NCBI GenBank assembly: GCA_900608495.1 | Contig: UWYT01000178.1 | Span: 1 to 64,000 of the forward strand | Reading direction: 5' to 3' | Origin: Olavius algarvensis spirochete endosymbiont | Lineage (GTDB): Bacteria; Spirochaetota; Spirochaetia; DSM-2461 | Length of the DNA stretch: 64,000 bases | Part shown: one piece after another, positions 34,297 through 44,258 of the stretch | Layout of the letters: each line of letters begins with the position of its first letter | How positions within the stretch are numbered: position 1 is the stretch's first letter | Translations under genes and position numbers: made by a program | The notes under the pieces: model-generated | Told to the model about the DNA's origin: nothing | Seen by the model: the letters and a program-made list of their open reading frames with translations, nothing else | The model's database searches: none

Positions 34297-35640
34297 CTAC
34301 ACCACCCCTTGGTCGATCATCGCATCGGCCACCTTCCGGAAGCCCGCAATATTGGCTCCAGTTACGTAATCATCTCCCACACCCATATCTCTTGCAGCAC
34401 TAAGGCAACTAGTATGAATATCTTTCATTATGATTTGGAGACGCCTATCTACTTCTTCTCTCGTCCATGAAAGACGCATGCTGTTCTGGCTCATCTCCAA
34501 GCTGGATACCGCGACACCGCCCGCATTTGCCGCCTTCCCTGGTCCGAAAAGCACTTTGGCGTCATGAAGCATCTCAACGGCGGTGGGTTCGGTGGGCATA
34601 TTGGCCCCTTCCACAACGCAGATGCACCCGTTATCAATCAAAGCTCTCGTTTCATCCCTGCCTATTTCGTTTTGAGTGGCGCATGGAATAGCTATTTCAG
34701 CCTCCGTCAAACCCCATGGTCGCTTACCTTCGTAGTATTTGGCTCCAAACTCCTTTGAATACTCGCTGATCCTACCACGAAGCTGATTTTTGAGTTCCAT
34801 CACCCAGCTTAACTTCGCGCGGGTAATCCCATCCGTATCGATGATCGATCCGTTCGAATCGGAGAATGACACTGGCTTCCCACCCAAATCAAGGATTTTT
34901 TCGGCAACGAACTGAGCCACATTGCCAGATCCGGAGATAAGCACCCTCTTTCCCTCGATACTATTTTTGTGGGCAGAGAGCATAGCCGAGGCGAAATACA
35001 CGGTCCCGTATCCAGTGGCCTCCGGTCGAATCAAACTACCGCCCCAACCCAAACCCTTGCCAGTAAGTGTACCTTCAAAGGTGTTTTTCAGTTTCTTATA
35101 CCGGCCAAATAGATAGCCTATCTCTCTACCTCCCACACCGATATCACCGGCCGGCACATCCGTATTCGGTCCTATATGGCGGTATAACTCATCCATCAGA
35201 ACTCCACAAAAACGCATCACCTCATTGTCGCTTTTCCCCTTGGGATCGAAATCACTGCCTCCCTTAGCTCCGCCTAGAGACAGGCCGGTTAGACTGTTCT
35301 TAAAAATCTGCTCGAAACCAAGGAACTTCAAGATACTCAGGTTAACCGAAGGATGAAACCTCATTCCTCCCTTGTATGGCCCTAGAGCATTATTGAATTC
35401 CACCCTGTAGCCACTATTTACCTGAATTCCCCCGTGATCGTCGATCCATGGAATTCTGAATATAATTGTACGCTCGGGTTCAACCAGGCGCTCAAGCACT
35501 CGATGCTTTCGATACCTGGGTTCACGTTCCATTAGCGGATTGAGCGATCCCAGCACCTCACTAACCGCTTGCAAGAATTCACGCTCCCACGAATATTTTC
35601 CGGACAATTTGTCATAGAGTTCTTTTACATAACCACGCAT
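34297..35640 (-). CDS. gdhA: Glutamate dehydrogenase (NADP-type)
   Basis: 447 residues. Substrate-site motifs: RIPWIDDHGGIQVNSGYRVEFNNALGPYKGGMRFHPSV, then LGGAKGGSDFDPKGKSD with the catalytic Lys, and DVPAGDIGVGGREIG. The C-terminal Rossmann fold has VLISGSGNVAQFVAEKI followed by SFSDSNG, and the sequence ends with the hexameric-family pattern ANAGGVAVSSLEMSQN. This is the small hexameric, usually NADPH-linked, form that assimilates ammonium into glutamate. ATG 35640 (MRGYVKEL) follows a GGGGGAAG ribosome-binding site. Confidence 0.94.
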   Translation of the reverse strand: MRGYVKELYDKLSGKYSWEREFLQAVSEVLGSLNPLMEREPRYRKHRVLERLVEPERTIIFRIPWIDDHGGIQVNSGYRVEFNNALGPYKGGMRFHPSVNLSILKFLGFEQIFKNSLTGLSLGGAKGGSDFDPKGKSDNEVMRFCGVLMDELYRHIGPNTDVPAGDIGVGGREIGYLFGRYKKLKNTFEGTLTGKGLGWGGSLIRPEATGYGTVYFASAMLSAHKNSIEGKRVLISGSGNVAQFVAEKILDLGGKPVSFSDSNGSIIDTDGITRAKLSWVMELKNQLRGRISEYSKEFGAKYYEGKRPWGLTEAEIAIPCATQNEIGRDETRALIDNGCICVVEGANMPTEPTAVEMLHDAKVLFGPGKAANAGGVAVSSLEMSQNSMRLSWTREEVDRRLQIIMKDIHTSCLSAARDMGVGDDYVTGANIAGFRKVADAMIDQGVV

Positions 35641-35735
35641 AATCTGCTTCCCCCGCTGATGCAACTATAGAACTTAAAGCTGTCTAATAGTAGTAGTCAA
35701 ATCATCCTGTTAAGCTGTCATTTTCGATACTTCTA

Positions 35736-38700
35736 TCATAATGCAGCCCATGTTAATCCGTTTTTACCATCCATTACAATTTCTATTGCTTTTTCAAAAC
35801 TTGATAAGCATACGGGGCCCACTGTCTTACAGCGTTTGCGCAAGAGCTCCCAATTCACGAAATTATCGAGGTTTGAATAGTTGATGTGTGCGTAGCCCAC
35901 ACCGAGAGATATAAGATTGTAGAAGAAATGTGAGCCCTGGGAGGGTTCAGGATCGCCCGGACCACGATGAATTTCAACAATCAACTTCGCCTGCCGTACC
36001 TCAGTCCAATTCACCGGTATCCCCAGAAACCTGTCCTTGCTACCCCATCGACCTGGACCGATTAGTATGGCATAGCGACCTTCTCTCGCCAGTTTCTCTG
36101 TGAGCGAGGCGACGTTTATCCTCAAGGATTCGGTATCTCCGGAATCATAGAGCTCAGGGTCAACCCAAACAATGTCTTTGATATTCCCAATCAGTCCATG
36201 CCCCAAAGATCTATCCGATCTGAGAATCAACCTCTCGTCGCTTGGTCGCAAAGGCAACCGAAGTATGGTTTCTATGCTGGTAATCAAGGGCCTAACCTGC
36301 AGTAACGAAAAAACCGAGCCTTCGGGTATATCGCCATTCCAGTCGACTGAAAACTCAAGTTCCACAGGTATACCCATAGCGCTCCTAGTTATGTGCAGAA
36401 GCTGGTCCAGAAGGGGTGAGAGTGGCAACCACTCGTATTCCAGTATATCGCGGAAATCCACTACCCTCACTCCAGGAGTCTTAATCCCATCGACTATCCT
36501 GCGCCCCACCGGATCCCAAGTTGAGGCCATGTGCGATAACACCTTCAGATTTTCGGCATCTCGAATTGTAAGGCGCTCCAATGAACCACTTTCACCTCTC
36601 TTCAAATCCATCTCGCTTGTAGTTTCTTTGAGCGCCCAAAAATGAGTTTGGCCCTCGCGCCACTTATCTTCCGGTATTCCCCATGGAATCGAAGGGAACG
36701 CTGGGCAGAACAAATAGGCTTTCTCACCCTCAACCACAGAACGCCCAAGCCCTATAGCTATTCTTGCAACGCCATCTTCACGGCCCATGGGGGCAATAGG
36801 ATAGTAATTAAATGATTGCGCCACACCTGAAAGTCGCGGAAACCAGTAACTGCCATGTTTGCTGCCGCTCATTCGTTGGACTACAACAGCCATTTTCTCC
36901 TCTTCGCGTCCAACTCCCAACGCATTCCGGTATACTGTGGCATCGGCAGAAAATGTGCTTGCCCATACGAGTTTCACGGCCTGCGCAATCATTTCAACAC
37001 GTCGCCCTGGCGCACTTATTTCGGGTAGCATGAAAGTGTCATATACACCTGCGCATGGAATCGACTGCGAATCTTCCAGTAAGGTGGATGAACGAATTGC
37101 GAGCGGCCCAAACTCAGCAAAGGCGTTAAGAACCGCCATCAACTCTTCTCTAAGCGGTCGCTTGAGGAAGGCCTCTCGAAGCTCCCAATCGTTCAACGTC
37201 TTACCACCTTCAAACTCTGGTAACAAACCTGTTTCTTCCAAGAAGCGATCGAATTCACCGGTTGCAATAATCAGGGTACGGGGTATCTCTATGGATAACG
37301 GCGCAAAACTGTCACCCCAGGAGGAGTTGTTAAGAAGGGCGTTGAAAAAAGCGAGTCCTCGTCCCTTTCCTCCCAACGAACCACTCCCAAATCGTGCCAC
37401 AGAACCACTCGCTCCCGGATCATCACAACTGAAATCCACCAAGCGGCCTTTGTGTCGGCTCTCTCTAACTTCTCGAAACGATCGAACCAAGAAATCCCGT
37501 AACAATTCCGGAGTCGGGAAATCCGTCGTTTTCACCTCTCTGATACGCCGTGCAACTTGATATTCTCCATGCGCCGCCATCCACCTCGAATAATCTTTCC
37601 TGTCAGAATGGTAAAGAAGTGTTTTAGACGGCATACTCTCAACTGCCAACGCAAATTCTCGCAATGTTTGCACTCGACTCAAATACGATCCGTCTGGATT
37701 CCGGAAAACAAAATCACCAAATCCCAACTCCTCAAGTATGAAACGCCTAATTTCTCGGTGAAGATTACCGGAGTGCTTGTTTTGAAACCGAGTCCCCTGC
37801 CTGCGGGCTTCACCGGCCATGCCTTCATCCGAGGATTGGAACAGCACCGGCACTTCCACTCCGTTTCTTCTGAAACGTTCAATCAGCGCAAAACCCGCGT
37901 ACTCATCAAGTTTTCCGTCGCGTTCAAACGCGATATCCGAAACAATACCTATCAAACTCGTTCGAAATTTCTCACCCAGGTAAACCGCCTCTTCCCAATC
38001 TCTCGCCAACAAAATCTTTGGTCGTGTTCTCATTCTCCAGTACTTATCATTATCGTTCATTTCTTCTGCAATAAGTCGCTGCGTCTGAGTCATTATCTCC
38101 CCATAGAGCAACGGCAAATATGCCGAGTAAAACGCAATCGAATTCTCCACCACCAACAGAACACCAACCCGTCCATCCTTGGTATCATCTGATGCATTCC
38201 GAAGATCCTCAACATACTTAATCATTGCCAGAAACAGCCGTGAATCACCCGTCCATAGAAATTTAGCATCAAAAGTCATACCCAACGGATTTCTAATACT
38301 TCTGCCATTTTTTTGTCTTCCCCTAGCGATATCTTTGCCCATTTCGTCTGCGGTGTATTTCTCTCTCTCCACTATTGCAAGATCACTTCGCGATGAAAGA
38401 AGCATCAATATCGCCAAATCGGATTGCAACAACTTGGCTTCATGCGCCAGCTCAATCGGTGAAAGCTCTCCAACCCTTATCCCAATAATCAGCAAATCAA
38501 ATGACTGCGCAGCCAGCAATTCCAAAGCCTCCCTGCAATTGGGAACTGTCACTAAACGAGGAACCGTAGTAAGATTGAGCTGATGATACTCTCCAACAAT
38601 TTGGTCTGATAGCTTCGCATCATGCTCCAATATCCAAGCATCATAATGAGGCAGTATCAGCATCACTCGTCGAATTCGCCACATCATCAATTCATGAAAG

Positions 38701-38756
38701 GCGCTCTCACCGTGTTTAAGTCCATCAAATACAGCATTCAACTTATCTTTTTCCAT
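35736..38756 (-). CDS. PEP-synthase-like ATP-binding protein with receiver-like N-terminal domains
   Basis: 1006 residues, single gene. Around residues 28-125 a receiver-like fold lacks the phospho-Asp (LLIIGIRV where LLILD is usual). Around 196-345 is a second receiver-like domain keeping Asp in IVSDIAF, Ser in FQSSDE and Lys in FQNKHS. A PPDK_N/PEP-synthase ATP-grasp domain spans about 450-855 (SLGGKGRGLAFF, AIRSSTLLEDS, PCAGVYDTFM, SGVAQSFNYYP, LQVRPL). A C-terminal region (IGPGRWGSKDRFLGIPV, then SQGSHFFYNL) is of unknown function. The swivelling phosphohistidine domain and PEP/pyruvate TIM barrel of true PPDK or PpsA are absent. AGGAGG lies far (about 20 bases) from the ATG, so the true start may differ. 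Confidence 0.8.
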   Translation of the reverse strand: MEKDKLNAVFDGLKHGESAFHELMMWRIRRVMLILPHYDAWILEHDAKLSDQIVGEYHQLNLTTVPRLVTVPNCREALELLAAQSFDLLIIGIRVGELSPIELAHEAKLLQSDLAILMLLSSRSDLAIVEREKYTADEMGKDIARGRQKNGRSIRNPLGMTFDAKFLWTGDSRLFLAMIKYVEDLRNASDDTKDGRVGVLLVVENSIAFYSAYLPLLYGEIMTQTQRLIAEEMNDNDKYWRMRTRPKILLARDWEEAVYLGEKFRTSLIGIVSDIAFERDGKLDEYAGFALIERFRRNGVEVPVLFQSSDEGMAGEARRQGTRFQNKHSGNLHREIRRFILEELGFGDFVFRNPDGSYLSRVQTLREFALAVESMPSKTLLYHSDRKDYSRWMAAHGEYQVARRIREVKTTDFPTPELLRDFLVRSFREVRESRHKGRLVDFSCDDPGASGSVARFGSGSLGGKGRGLAFFNALLNNSSWGDSFAPLSIEIPRTLIIATGEFDRFLEETGLLPEFEGGKTLNDWELREAFLKRPLREELMAVLNAFAEFGPLAIRSSTLLEDSQSIPCAGVYDTFMLPEISAPGRRVEMIAQAVKLVWASTFSADATVYRNALGVGREEEKMAVVVQRMSGSKHGSYWFPRLSGVAQSFNYYPIAPMGREDGVARIAIGLGRSVVEGEKAYLFCPAFPSIPWGIPEDKWREGQTHFWALKETTSEMDLKRGESGSLERLTIRDAENLKVLSHMASTWDPVGRRIVDGIKTPGVRVVDFRDILEYEWLPLSPLLDQLLHITRSAMGIPVELEFSVDWNGDIPEGSVFSLLQVRPLITSIETILRLPLRPSDERLILRSDRSLGHGLIGNIKDIVWVDPELYDSGDTESLRINVASLTEKLAREGRYAILIGPGRWGSKDRFLGIPVNWTEVRQAKLIVEIHRGPGDPEPSQGSHFFYNLISLGVGYAHINYSNLDNFVNWELLRKRCKTVGPVCLSSFEKAIEIVMDGKNGLTWAAL

Positions 38757-39247
38757 AAACTCAAGTATCGCCTGAATTCCTCCTTGTCACATACCCAAAT
38801 CCCACAATTTCAGTCAAAGCTAAATGATTTCCCGGCATTCGTCCTGCAATCTCGCAATCCAAGAGACAGCCGTCGCCTGGTGCACAGGAAACCACAGAAT
38901 TACAGTGAATATGAATGCGCCTCAATGCTCAAATAGTTGCTTGAAAATGCTTTCTAACACCTTACATAGTGAACGATACAATCATTGAGATGGGATTCTT
39001 ATACTTGCCCATACCCTTACCGCAGTTCCCATTCCTACGATTGCCCTGAATAATGAAAGATCAACCTATTCAATATAATGGAGATATCCGCTGCGCCAAT
39101 CATACGCTCGGATAGCAGGAGTTAATTCGGATTATTGAACTGCATAGCAACTGTTATGCTTTATCAAAATCAGAAATACTTCAAAAATACTTAATGATTT
39201 GATACATATGGACTGCTGCCAAGCCGCTATGAGACAGGCAGCGACAG
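38757..39247. other. Intergenic region, 491 bases, no gene found
   Basis: Between the PPDK_N protein start and the dnaJ stop. Six-frame reading gives no convincing coding sequence, no tRNA fold and no T-run terminator. It should contain the promoter of the PPDK_N gene; no consensus -35/-10 pair stands out. Confidence 0.5.
39215..39242 (-). terminator. Possible hairpin after dnaJ
   Basis: GCTGCC and GGCAGC can pair across a 16-base loop, starting 5 bases after the dnaJ stop. There is no following T-run on the transcribed strand, so this may only be a 3'-end stabilising hairpin or a Rho-dependent end; treat it as weak. Confidence 0.3.
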
Positions 39248-40348
39248 CTATAAGTTCTTCAGCGGAACCGGCGTCGGCTCCTCCGATTCCCCATGCTGTG
39301 TCGAAAATTGTCTAAGAATATCCTTTTCTTTGCCGGAAAGCCTAGTTGGAATCTCAACCTTGAGCTTCACGTATAAATTGCCTCGCCTGCCTCCAGAGTT
39401 CAAAACTGGCACCCCTTCACCTCTAATGCGCAGCAACTTCGAATCCTGTGTACCCGCTGGTACCTTCAGTTTTATTCGCTTTCCGTCCAACGCCCCTACC
39501 CAAATATCTGCGCCCAGTGCCGCTTGAGTCATCGAAATTGGAAGCGCACAGTACAAATCGTAATCATGCCGCTCGAAATACTCATGCGGATGTACATGAA
39601 TGTACACATACAAGTCCCCTGGAGGCGTACCTTTTGAACTATAATTACCCTGTCCCTCAAGCCTAATTCGCCTGTCAGGGTCCATGCCTGGTGGAATACT
39701 GACTTTGAGCTTCTGATACGAACGAACCGTCCCGCTGCCCCTGCAATTCCTACAAGGATTATCTATAACAGTCCCTACCCCGGCACAGGAATCACAAGTA
39801 GTCGCAACGGAGAAGAATCCCGAACTTCTCCGAACCTGGCCTGCACCACCACAGTGTGAACAGGTTCTAACGCCTTCTCCACCCGCGCCACTACAAACCG
39901 AACAATTCTTCAACCGTTCGTATTTTATTTCAATATCCTTACCAAAAACCGCCGATTCAAAATCGCATTCCACATCGTGGCGGATATCACTTCCCCTCGA
40001 GCGCCCACGTCTATCAGTTCGAAAGCCGCTTCCAAAGAAAGAATCAAAAATCCCGGAAAAATCCCCAAAAATGTCTTCAAAGCCCCGAAAAGCGCTAGCG
40101 TTGAAGGTTGGGCCTCCCATATTCTCCACCCCAGCAAAGCCAAATTGATCGTAGGCCTGGCGTTTCTTCACATCGGAGAGCACCTCGTAAGCCTCCGTGG
40201 CTTCCTTGAATCTTCGCTCGGCTTCACGGTTGTTCTGATTACGATCAGGATGGTATTTCACCGCTAGTCTGCGATACGCCTTCTTTATATCATCGTTGGA
40301 AACGCCTTTCCCTACGCCCAAAATTTCGTAATAGTCCCGCCTAGACAC
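39248..40348 (-). CDS. dnaJ: Chaperone protein DnaJ
   Basis: 366 residues: J domain (residues 4-68) with the HPD motif in [10 protein letters not shown], a Gly/Phe-rich linker including [16 protein letters not shown], and four zinc-binding repeats ([32 protein letters not shown]) around residues 145-205. The C-terminal peptide-binding domains include [19 protein letters not shown]. It delivers unfolded proteins to DnaK and stimulates its ATPase. All eight zinc cysteines are intact. It lies 6 bases after dnaK, last of the grpE-dnaK-dnaJ run. Confidence 0.97.
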   Translation of the reverse strand: MSRRDYYEILGVGKGVSNDDIKKAYRRLAVKYHPDRNQNNREAERRFKEATEAYEVLSDVKKRQAYDQFGFAGVENMGGPTFNASAFRGFEDIFGDFSGIFDSFFGSGFRTDRRGRSRGSDIRHDVECDFESAVFGKDIEIKYERLKNCSVCSGAGGEGVRTCSHCGGAGQVRRSSGFFSVATTCDSCAGVGTVIDNPCRNCRGSGTVRSYQKLKVSIPPGMDPDRRIRLEGQGNYSSKGTPPGDLYVYIHVHPHEYFERHDYDLYCALPISMTQAALGADIWVGALDGKRIKLKVPAGTQDSKLLRIRGEGVPVLNSGGRRGNLYVKLKVEIPTRLSGKEKDILRQFSTQHGESEEPTPVPLKNL

Positions 40349-40354
40349 GAACCC

Positions 40355-42283
40355 CTACTTATCCTCATCTACAACTTCGTAATCCGCATCCTCAACATCT
40401 CCTGCTTGCTTGGAACTTCCATCGGATTCACTGTCGGTGCCTGCTTTCCCCGTATCTCCAGCGTCGGTTCTCGCATCCTCAGTTTGAGTTTTATACATTT
40501 TCTCAGCAAGTTTCGCGGAAGCCTTTGTGAGCGTGTCGGTTTTCGATTCTATTTCTTCTCTGTTATCCGATTCCAATGCCTTCTTTAAATCCGCAATGGC
40601 AAGTTCAACAGACTTCTTCTCATCGGCCTTTATCTTATCGCCATAATCCTTAATGCCCTTCTCCGATTGATAAACCAGTGAATCAGCCTTATTTCTAAGC
40701 TCCGCCATTTCTTTTGTTTTTTTGTCCGCATCGGCATTGGCCTCCGCTTCCTTCACCATTCGGTTAATCTCGTCCTCAGAAAGTCCGCTAGATGATTCAA
40801 TTCGAATTTTCTGTTCCTTACCAGTACCCATGTCCTTAGCCGATACATGAACAATGCCATTAGCATCGATATCGAAGGTTACCTCTATCTGAGGGACTCC
40901 ACGAGGCGCTGGAGGAATACCAGTCAACTCGAATCTACCTAAAGTCCTGTTATGAGATGCCATCTCCCGCTCACCCTGAAGAACATGTATCGAAACCGCT
41001 GGTTGATTATCGGCCGCAGTGGAAAAAACCTGGCTCTTTTTAGTAGGAATGGTTGTATTCCTCTCGATTAGCTTTGTGAAAACGCCTCCAAGAGTCTCTA
41101 TACCCAGCGAAAGCGGCGTAACGTCCAGAAGCAAAACATCGTTAACATCTCCACCAAGAACACCCCCCTGAATAGCCGCCCCCATGGCAACCACCTCGTC
41201 GGGATTGACACCACGATGAAGCTCCTTACTAAAGAGCTTTTTAACCACCTCTTGAACGGCGGGTATCCTGGTTGAACCGCCAACCAAAATCACTTCGTCG
41301 ATATCAGAAGGGGAATATCCAGCATCCTTGAGAGCCTGCAAGCAAGGTTCCTTAGTGCGAGCAACTAAACCCGCAGTCATCTGATCGAATTTGGACCTGG
41401 TAAGCTTATATTGAAGATGCTTTGGCCCCGAAGCGTCTGCAGTTATAAACGGCAAATTGATATCCGAAGTCTGTGTACCAGAGAGTTCCTTCTTGGCCCT
41501 TTCGGCGGTTTCCTTCAGTCTCTGAAGCGCCATTCTATCCTTGGAAAGATCGATGCCCTGATCTTTTTTGAATTCATCTACCAACCAATCGATAATTCTC
41601 TTATCGAAATCGTCACCGCCAAGGTGCGTATCCCCGTTAGTGGAACGAACCTCAAAAACGCCATCACCCAAGTCCAGAATTGAGACATCGAAGGTTCCTC
41701 CACCAAGATCGTACACTGCGATTTTTTCTTCCTTGTCAGACTTGCCGATACCATATGCCAGCGCGGCTGCGGTTGGCTCATTGATAATGCGCTTAACTTC
41801 TAAGCCGGCGATTCTACCCGCGTCCTTGGTTGCCTGGCGCTGGGAATCGTTGAAATAAGCGGGAACCGTAATGATGGCCTCTGTTACCACCTCGCCGAGA
41901 TAGTCCTCCGCCGTCTTTTTCATCTTCTGGAGAATGGCCGCCGAAATTTCAGGAGGAGTGTACGACTTATTCTTTATCCCAACCTGCACCATCTCTCCAG
42001 CGCCCTTGGTAACACTGTATGGCACCATCGACATCTCTTCATTAACCTCGTCAAAGCGCCTACCCATGAACCTTTTAATTGAATAGACTGTATTCTCCGG
42101 GCTGGTTACCATCTGATTCTTCGCTGTTTGGCCAACCAATCTGTCATTCTTATCGGTAAAGCCCACCACTGATGGGGTTGTTCGAGCGCCCTCCTCGTTT
42201 TGAATCACGATAGATTCACTGCCCTCCATCACTGCTACGCAGGAGTTAGTGGTTCCTAGGTCAATGCCAATAATTTTGCCCAT
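40355..42283 (-). CDS. dnaK: Chaperone protein DnaK (Hsp70)
   Basis: 642 residues. Signature motifs: [17 protein letters not shown] at the N-terminus, [31 protein letters not shown], and the substrate-binding domain with [20 protein letters not shown]. The C-terminal lid ends with an acidic tail [11 protein letters not shown], close to the usual EEVD-like bacterial end. It folds and holds nascent and stressed proteins with GrpE and DnaJ. It starts 64 bases after grpE; a tandem repeat sits in that gap. No hrcA or CIRCE element precedes the cluster. Confidence 0.98.
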   Translation of the reverse strand: MGKIIGIDLGTTNSCVAVMEGSESIVIQNEEGARTTPSVVGFTDKNDRLVGQTAKNQMVTSPENTVYSIKRFMGRRFDEVNEEMSMVPYSVTKGAGEMVQVGIKNKSYTPPEISAAILQKMKKTAEDYLGEVVTEAIITVPAYFNDSQRQATKDAGRIAGLEVKRIINEPTAAALAYGIGKSDKEEKIAVYDLGGGTFDVSILDLGDGVFEVRSTNGDTHLGGDDFDKRIIDWLVDEFKKDQGIDLSKDRMALQRLKETAERAKKELSGTQTSDINLPFITADASGPKHLQYKLTRSKFDQMTAGLVARTKEPCLQALKDAGYSPSDIDEVILVGGSTRIPAVQEVVKKLFSKELHRGVNPDEVVAMGAAIQGGVLGGDVNDVLLLDVTPLSLGIETLGGVFTKLIERNTTIPTKKSQVFSTAADNQPAVSIHVLQGEREMASHNRTLGRFELTGIPPAPRGVPQIEVTFDIDANGIVHVSAKDMGTGKEQKIRIESSSGLSEDEINRMVKEAEANADADKKTKEMAELRNKADSLVYQSEKGIKDYGDKIKADEKKSVELAIADLKKALESDNREEIESKTDTLTKASAKLAEKMYKTQTEDARTDAGDTGKAGTDSESDGSSKQAGDVEDADYEVVDEDK

Positions 42284-42310
42284 TAGATATCTCCTCTAAT
42301 TGTTATCCTC

Positions 42311-42362
42311 AATGTATCGTCCCAATGTATCGTCCCAATGTATCGTCTCAATGTATCGTCTC
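42311..42362. repeat. Four tandem 13-bp repeats spanning the grpE stop
   Basis: Unit AATGTATCGTCYC repeats four times without gaps (two copies CCC, two copies CTC endings). On the coding strand each reads GRGACGATACATT. The copy farthest upstream codes the last GrpE residues ETIH, and the next unit supplies the GA of the TGA stop. Each added or lost unit would still end GrpE with ETIH-stop. Units of this kind are prone to slippage. No other role is evident. Confidence 0.95.
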
Positions 42363-42959
42363 ATTTTTGCCTTCTTCCTCGCTGACCGGTTTCAAAACCA
42401 CAACTTTTGCAGGACGCAAGACTCGCTCATATAAGCGGTAACCAGACTGTAAAATCTGCTTTACCGTATTCTCCGGCACTTCGGAACTTTCCTCAAGCGA
42501 CACAGCCTCATGAATGGCCGGATCGTAGATGTCGCCCTCTGATCCTATCCTTTCAAAACCGTAATTCTCGTTTAACAACCCCTTAAACTGCCTCTCAATC
42601 ATTACAATGCCTTTGTGAAAGGCGTCAAAATCCTTGGAATCAATTGAAGTTTCGATGGCTCGCTCAAAATTGTCGATTACCAAAGCCAAATCTCGAAGTA
42701 TATCCTGGTGCCGATATCGATACGCATCCTGCTGCTGTTTGACCAGCCTTTTTCGAGTGTTCTGGTTTTCAGCTGCCATTCTGAGGATTTGCTCTTTCAA
42801 ATCAGTGTTTTCAGCCCTTAAAATATCAAGCTCATCTTCCGATTCATCTGGAATTTGGGTTTCTGCCGTATCTTCAGCCTGGATTTCCTGCTCCTGCTCA
42901 GCCTTCTCATTGTCTGCGGCGTCATCCTTTTCTGCATCTTGAAAGTCATCGTGACTCAT
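42348..42959 (-). CDS. grpE: Nucleotide exchange factor GrpE
   Basis: 203 residues. An acidic, low-complexity N-terminus (KDDAADNEKAEQEQEIQAED) precedes a long coiled coil (LDILRAENTDLKEQILRMAAENQNTRKRLVKQQ) and the C-terminal beta domain with VIDNFERAI, NYGFERIGSEGDIYDPAIHEAV and VLRPAKVVV. It opens DnaK to release ADP. It is first in the grpE-dnaK-dnaJ order. The C-terminus ETIH comes from a tandem repeat, and the conserved core ends before it. Confidence 0.95.
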   Translation of the reverse strand: MSHDDFQDAEKDDAADNEKAEQEQEIQAEDTAETQIPDESEDELDILRAENTDLKEQILRMAAENQNTRKRLVKQQQDAYRYRHQDILRDLALVIDNFERAIETSIDSKDFDAFHKGIVMIERQFKGLLNENYGFERIGSEGDIYDPAIHEAVSLEESSEVPENTVKQILQSGYRLYERVLRPAKVVVLKPVSEEEGKNETIH

Positions 42960-42997
42960 AAAACCCTCATGAAGCGATCAATAATTCTGTTGTCAAT

Positions 42998-43027
42998 AAA
43001 ATACTCACGGCTAAGAAATAGGGTCAA
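42998..43027 (-). promoter_or_regulatory. Candidate promoter for grpE-dnaK-dnaJ
   Basis: On the minus strand TTGACC and TATTTT are separated by 18 bases, about 40 bases before the grpE ATG. It is not a strong match, but it is the best sigma-70-like pair in the 150-base gap. No CIRCE inverted repeat (TTAGCACTC-type) is present, so HrcA control is unlikely here. Confidence 0.35.
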
Positions 43028-43111
43028 GAAAAACCCTAATAAACCTAAATACTCCATCCAAAAAAGCGAAATTAATTGTCGCAATACCATTAACGTAGTA
43101 AGATATAGGTG

Positions 43112-43396
43112 ATGATTCAAAAAGTTTATACGGACGGTCAAGTTAGCACGTTCCTCGTATTCGGCGATCGCAACAATGAACCGGGTTTCAATCCGATACT
43201 GGAAGCACTTAAAGAACAAGCAGAACACATAGAAAGCCTTGAGAAGCAAAATCGAGAGCTGATGAAACAGGAAAAACTGCTTACATTTCTGGTGGAAGTA
43301 ACCGCCCAGACCAACGAACTCATGGCTCGTGGTCTCAAAGCCATAGAACGACTGGAAAGTAGCTTGGAGACAGATGAGATATCCAAGTACTCTTAA
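43112..43396 (+). CDS. Small coiled-coil protein of unknown function
   Basis: 94 residues. A short N-terminal part (VYTDGQVSTFLVFGDRNNEPGF) is followed by a continuous amphipathic helix, ILEALKEQAEHIESLEKQNREL, that predicts a coiled coil. No membrane segment or known family is apparent. It is divergent from grpE. ATG 43112 is preceded in frame by GTG 43109; no good ribosome-binding site is present. It could be a scaffold or subunit, but there is no further evidence. Confidence 0.5.
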   Translation: MIQKVYTDGQVSTFLVFGDRNNEPGFNPILEALKEQAEHIESLEKQNRELMKQEKLLTFLVEVTAQTNELMARGLKAIERLESSLETDEISKYS

Positions 43397-43884
43397 AAGG
43401 CGCGGAGCCGAATTTTCGAATCCTCAAGGCAGACCAGCCGCCCCCTCCCCAACTATTTTCCGCATAGATGCTTTGCCCGAAAGCCATCGTGGCCGGGGGC
43501 GGGTTGATTCAAATGCATACCAGTCGAGGGCACAGAGTTTGTGTGAAGTCCTGTTTCATAAGTTATACTCTTATTGTGGCATGTTTTGTGGCATGTTGAA
43601 GATTTCACTATCTAAAATCTCAAAGCGCAGTATTGCTTCTTCTCATGAGCAGTATCTGAAACTAGAAAGTTGTGCACGTTGCCTGTTACAATGTAAGGCA
43701 AGGGCTATATGAGATAAGAGCGTTTATACGAACCATATTTTCAATATCATACCAATAGATGTCGCATACTATCTTCTTATCCTGCACCCGCCATCACCAA
43801 CAAGCTTCTCGAAATAATCCTAAGCTGTAATTGACAGTAAAATACTTTTGGTTTAGATTAAAGGATAAAAAGTAGGAGTAGAAT
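43397..43884. other. Intergenic region, 488 bases, no gene found
   Basis: Between the coiled-coil protein and the first YCII gene. A 112-residue frame at 43374-43712 overlaps the previous gene and is Arg/Ser/Cys-rich without domain features, so I do not call it. A 10-bp direct repeat GTGGCATGTT occurs twice at 43576 and 43588. A promoter lies at 43831. No tRNA was recognised. Confidence 0.5.
43831..43859 (+). promoter_or_regulatory. Sigma-70 promoter for the YCII genes
   Basis: TTGACA at 43831-43836, 17-base spacer, TAGATT at 43854-43859, ending 25 bases before the ATG at 43885. The -35 is perfect and the spacing ideal; the AGGAG ribosome-binding site follows. Confidence 0.6.
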
Positions 43885-44214
43885 ATGGCTAAATTTGTTT
43901 TTCTATATAGTGGACCTCCTGGCGATATGTCGACTATGAGTGAAGAGGACACTAAGGCAGAGATGGAGGCTTGGGATAAGTGGATAAATGCTAATAAGGA
44001 AGTGTTTGTGGATTCCGGAGCTCCATTTGGCGAGTCGGAAGCAGTTGTCGATGATGGCAGCAGCAAAAAACCGCTTGATATTCAAGGCTACTCAATTATC
44101 GAAGCGGATGATATGAATGCGGCAAAAAGTCTATCCAGGAACTGTCCGATGCTAAGGGAGAAAACCGGTAAGTATGCGGTTGAAATATTTCAAGTTTTCC
44201 CAATGCCGTCCTAA
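43885..44214 (+). CDS. YCII-related family protein, first copy
   Basis: 109 residues. The start MAKFVFLYSGPPGDM and the pattern DKWINANKEVFVDSGAPFG, QGYSIIEADDMNAAKSLSRNCPML match the YCII-related ferredoxin-like fold (PF03795 family). The proteins are small and often adjacent to ECF sigma factors in other bacteria; none is here. Good AGGAG ribosome-binding site. Role unknown; candidate active residues cannot be assigned from this alone. Confidence 0.83.
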   Translation: MAKFVFLYSGPPGDMSTMSEEDTKAEMEAWDKWINANKEVFVDSGAPFGESEAVVDDGSSKKPLDIQGYSIIEADDMNAAKSLSRNCPMLREKTGKYAVEIFQVFPMPS

Positions 44215-44258
44215 CTGGATCACTGAATCCACCTGAACAATCTACATGGAGGAGCCTG

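Noticed and set aside
37557-38192. 211-residue plus-strand frame opposite the PPDK_N gene
   Set aside because: Antisense shadow of a well-supported large gene.
42311-42362. CRISPR array
   Set aside because: Units are 13 bp and contiguous with no spacers and no cas genes.
42960-43108. CIRCE element for HrcA control of the dnaK operon
   Set aside because: No TTAGCACTC/GAGTGCTAA inverted repeat is present and no hrcA gene is nearby.
43405-43450. tRNA gene, from a TTCGAATCC-like T-loop string
   Set aside because: No matching acceptor or anticodon stem could be folded around it.
43374-43712. 112-residue frame after the coiled-coil gene
   Set aside because: Overlaps the previous gene, Arg/Ser-rich, no ribosome-binding site and no domain.
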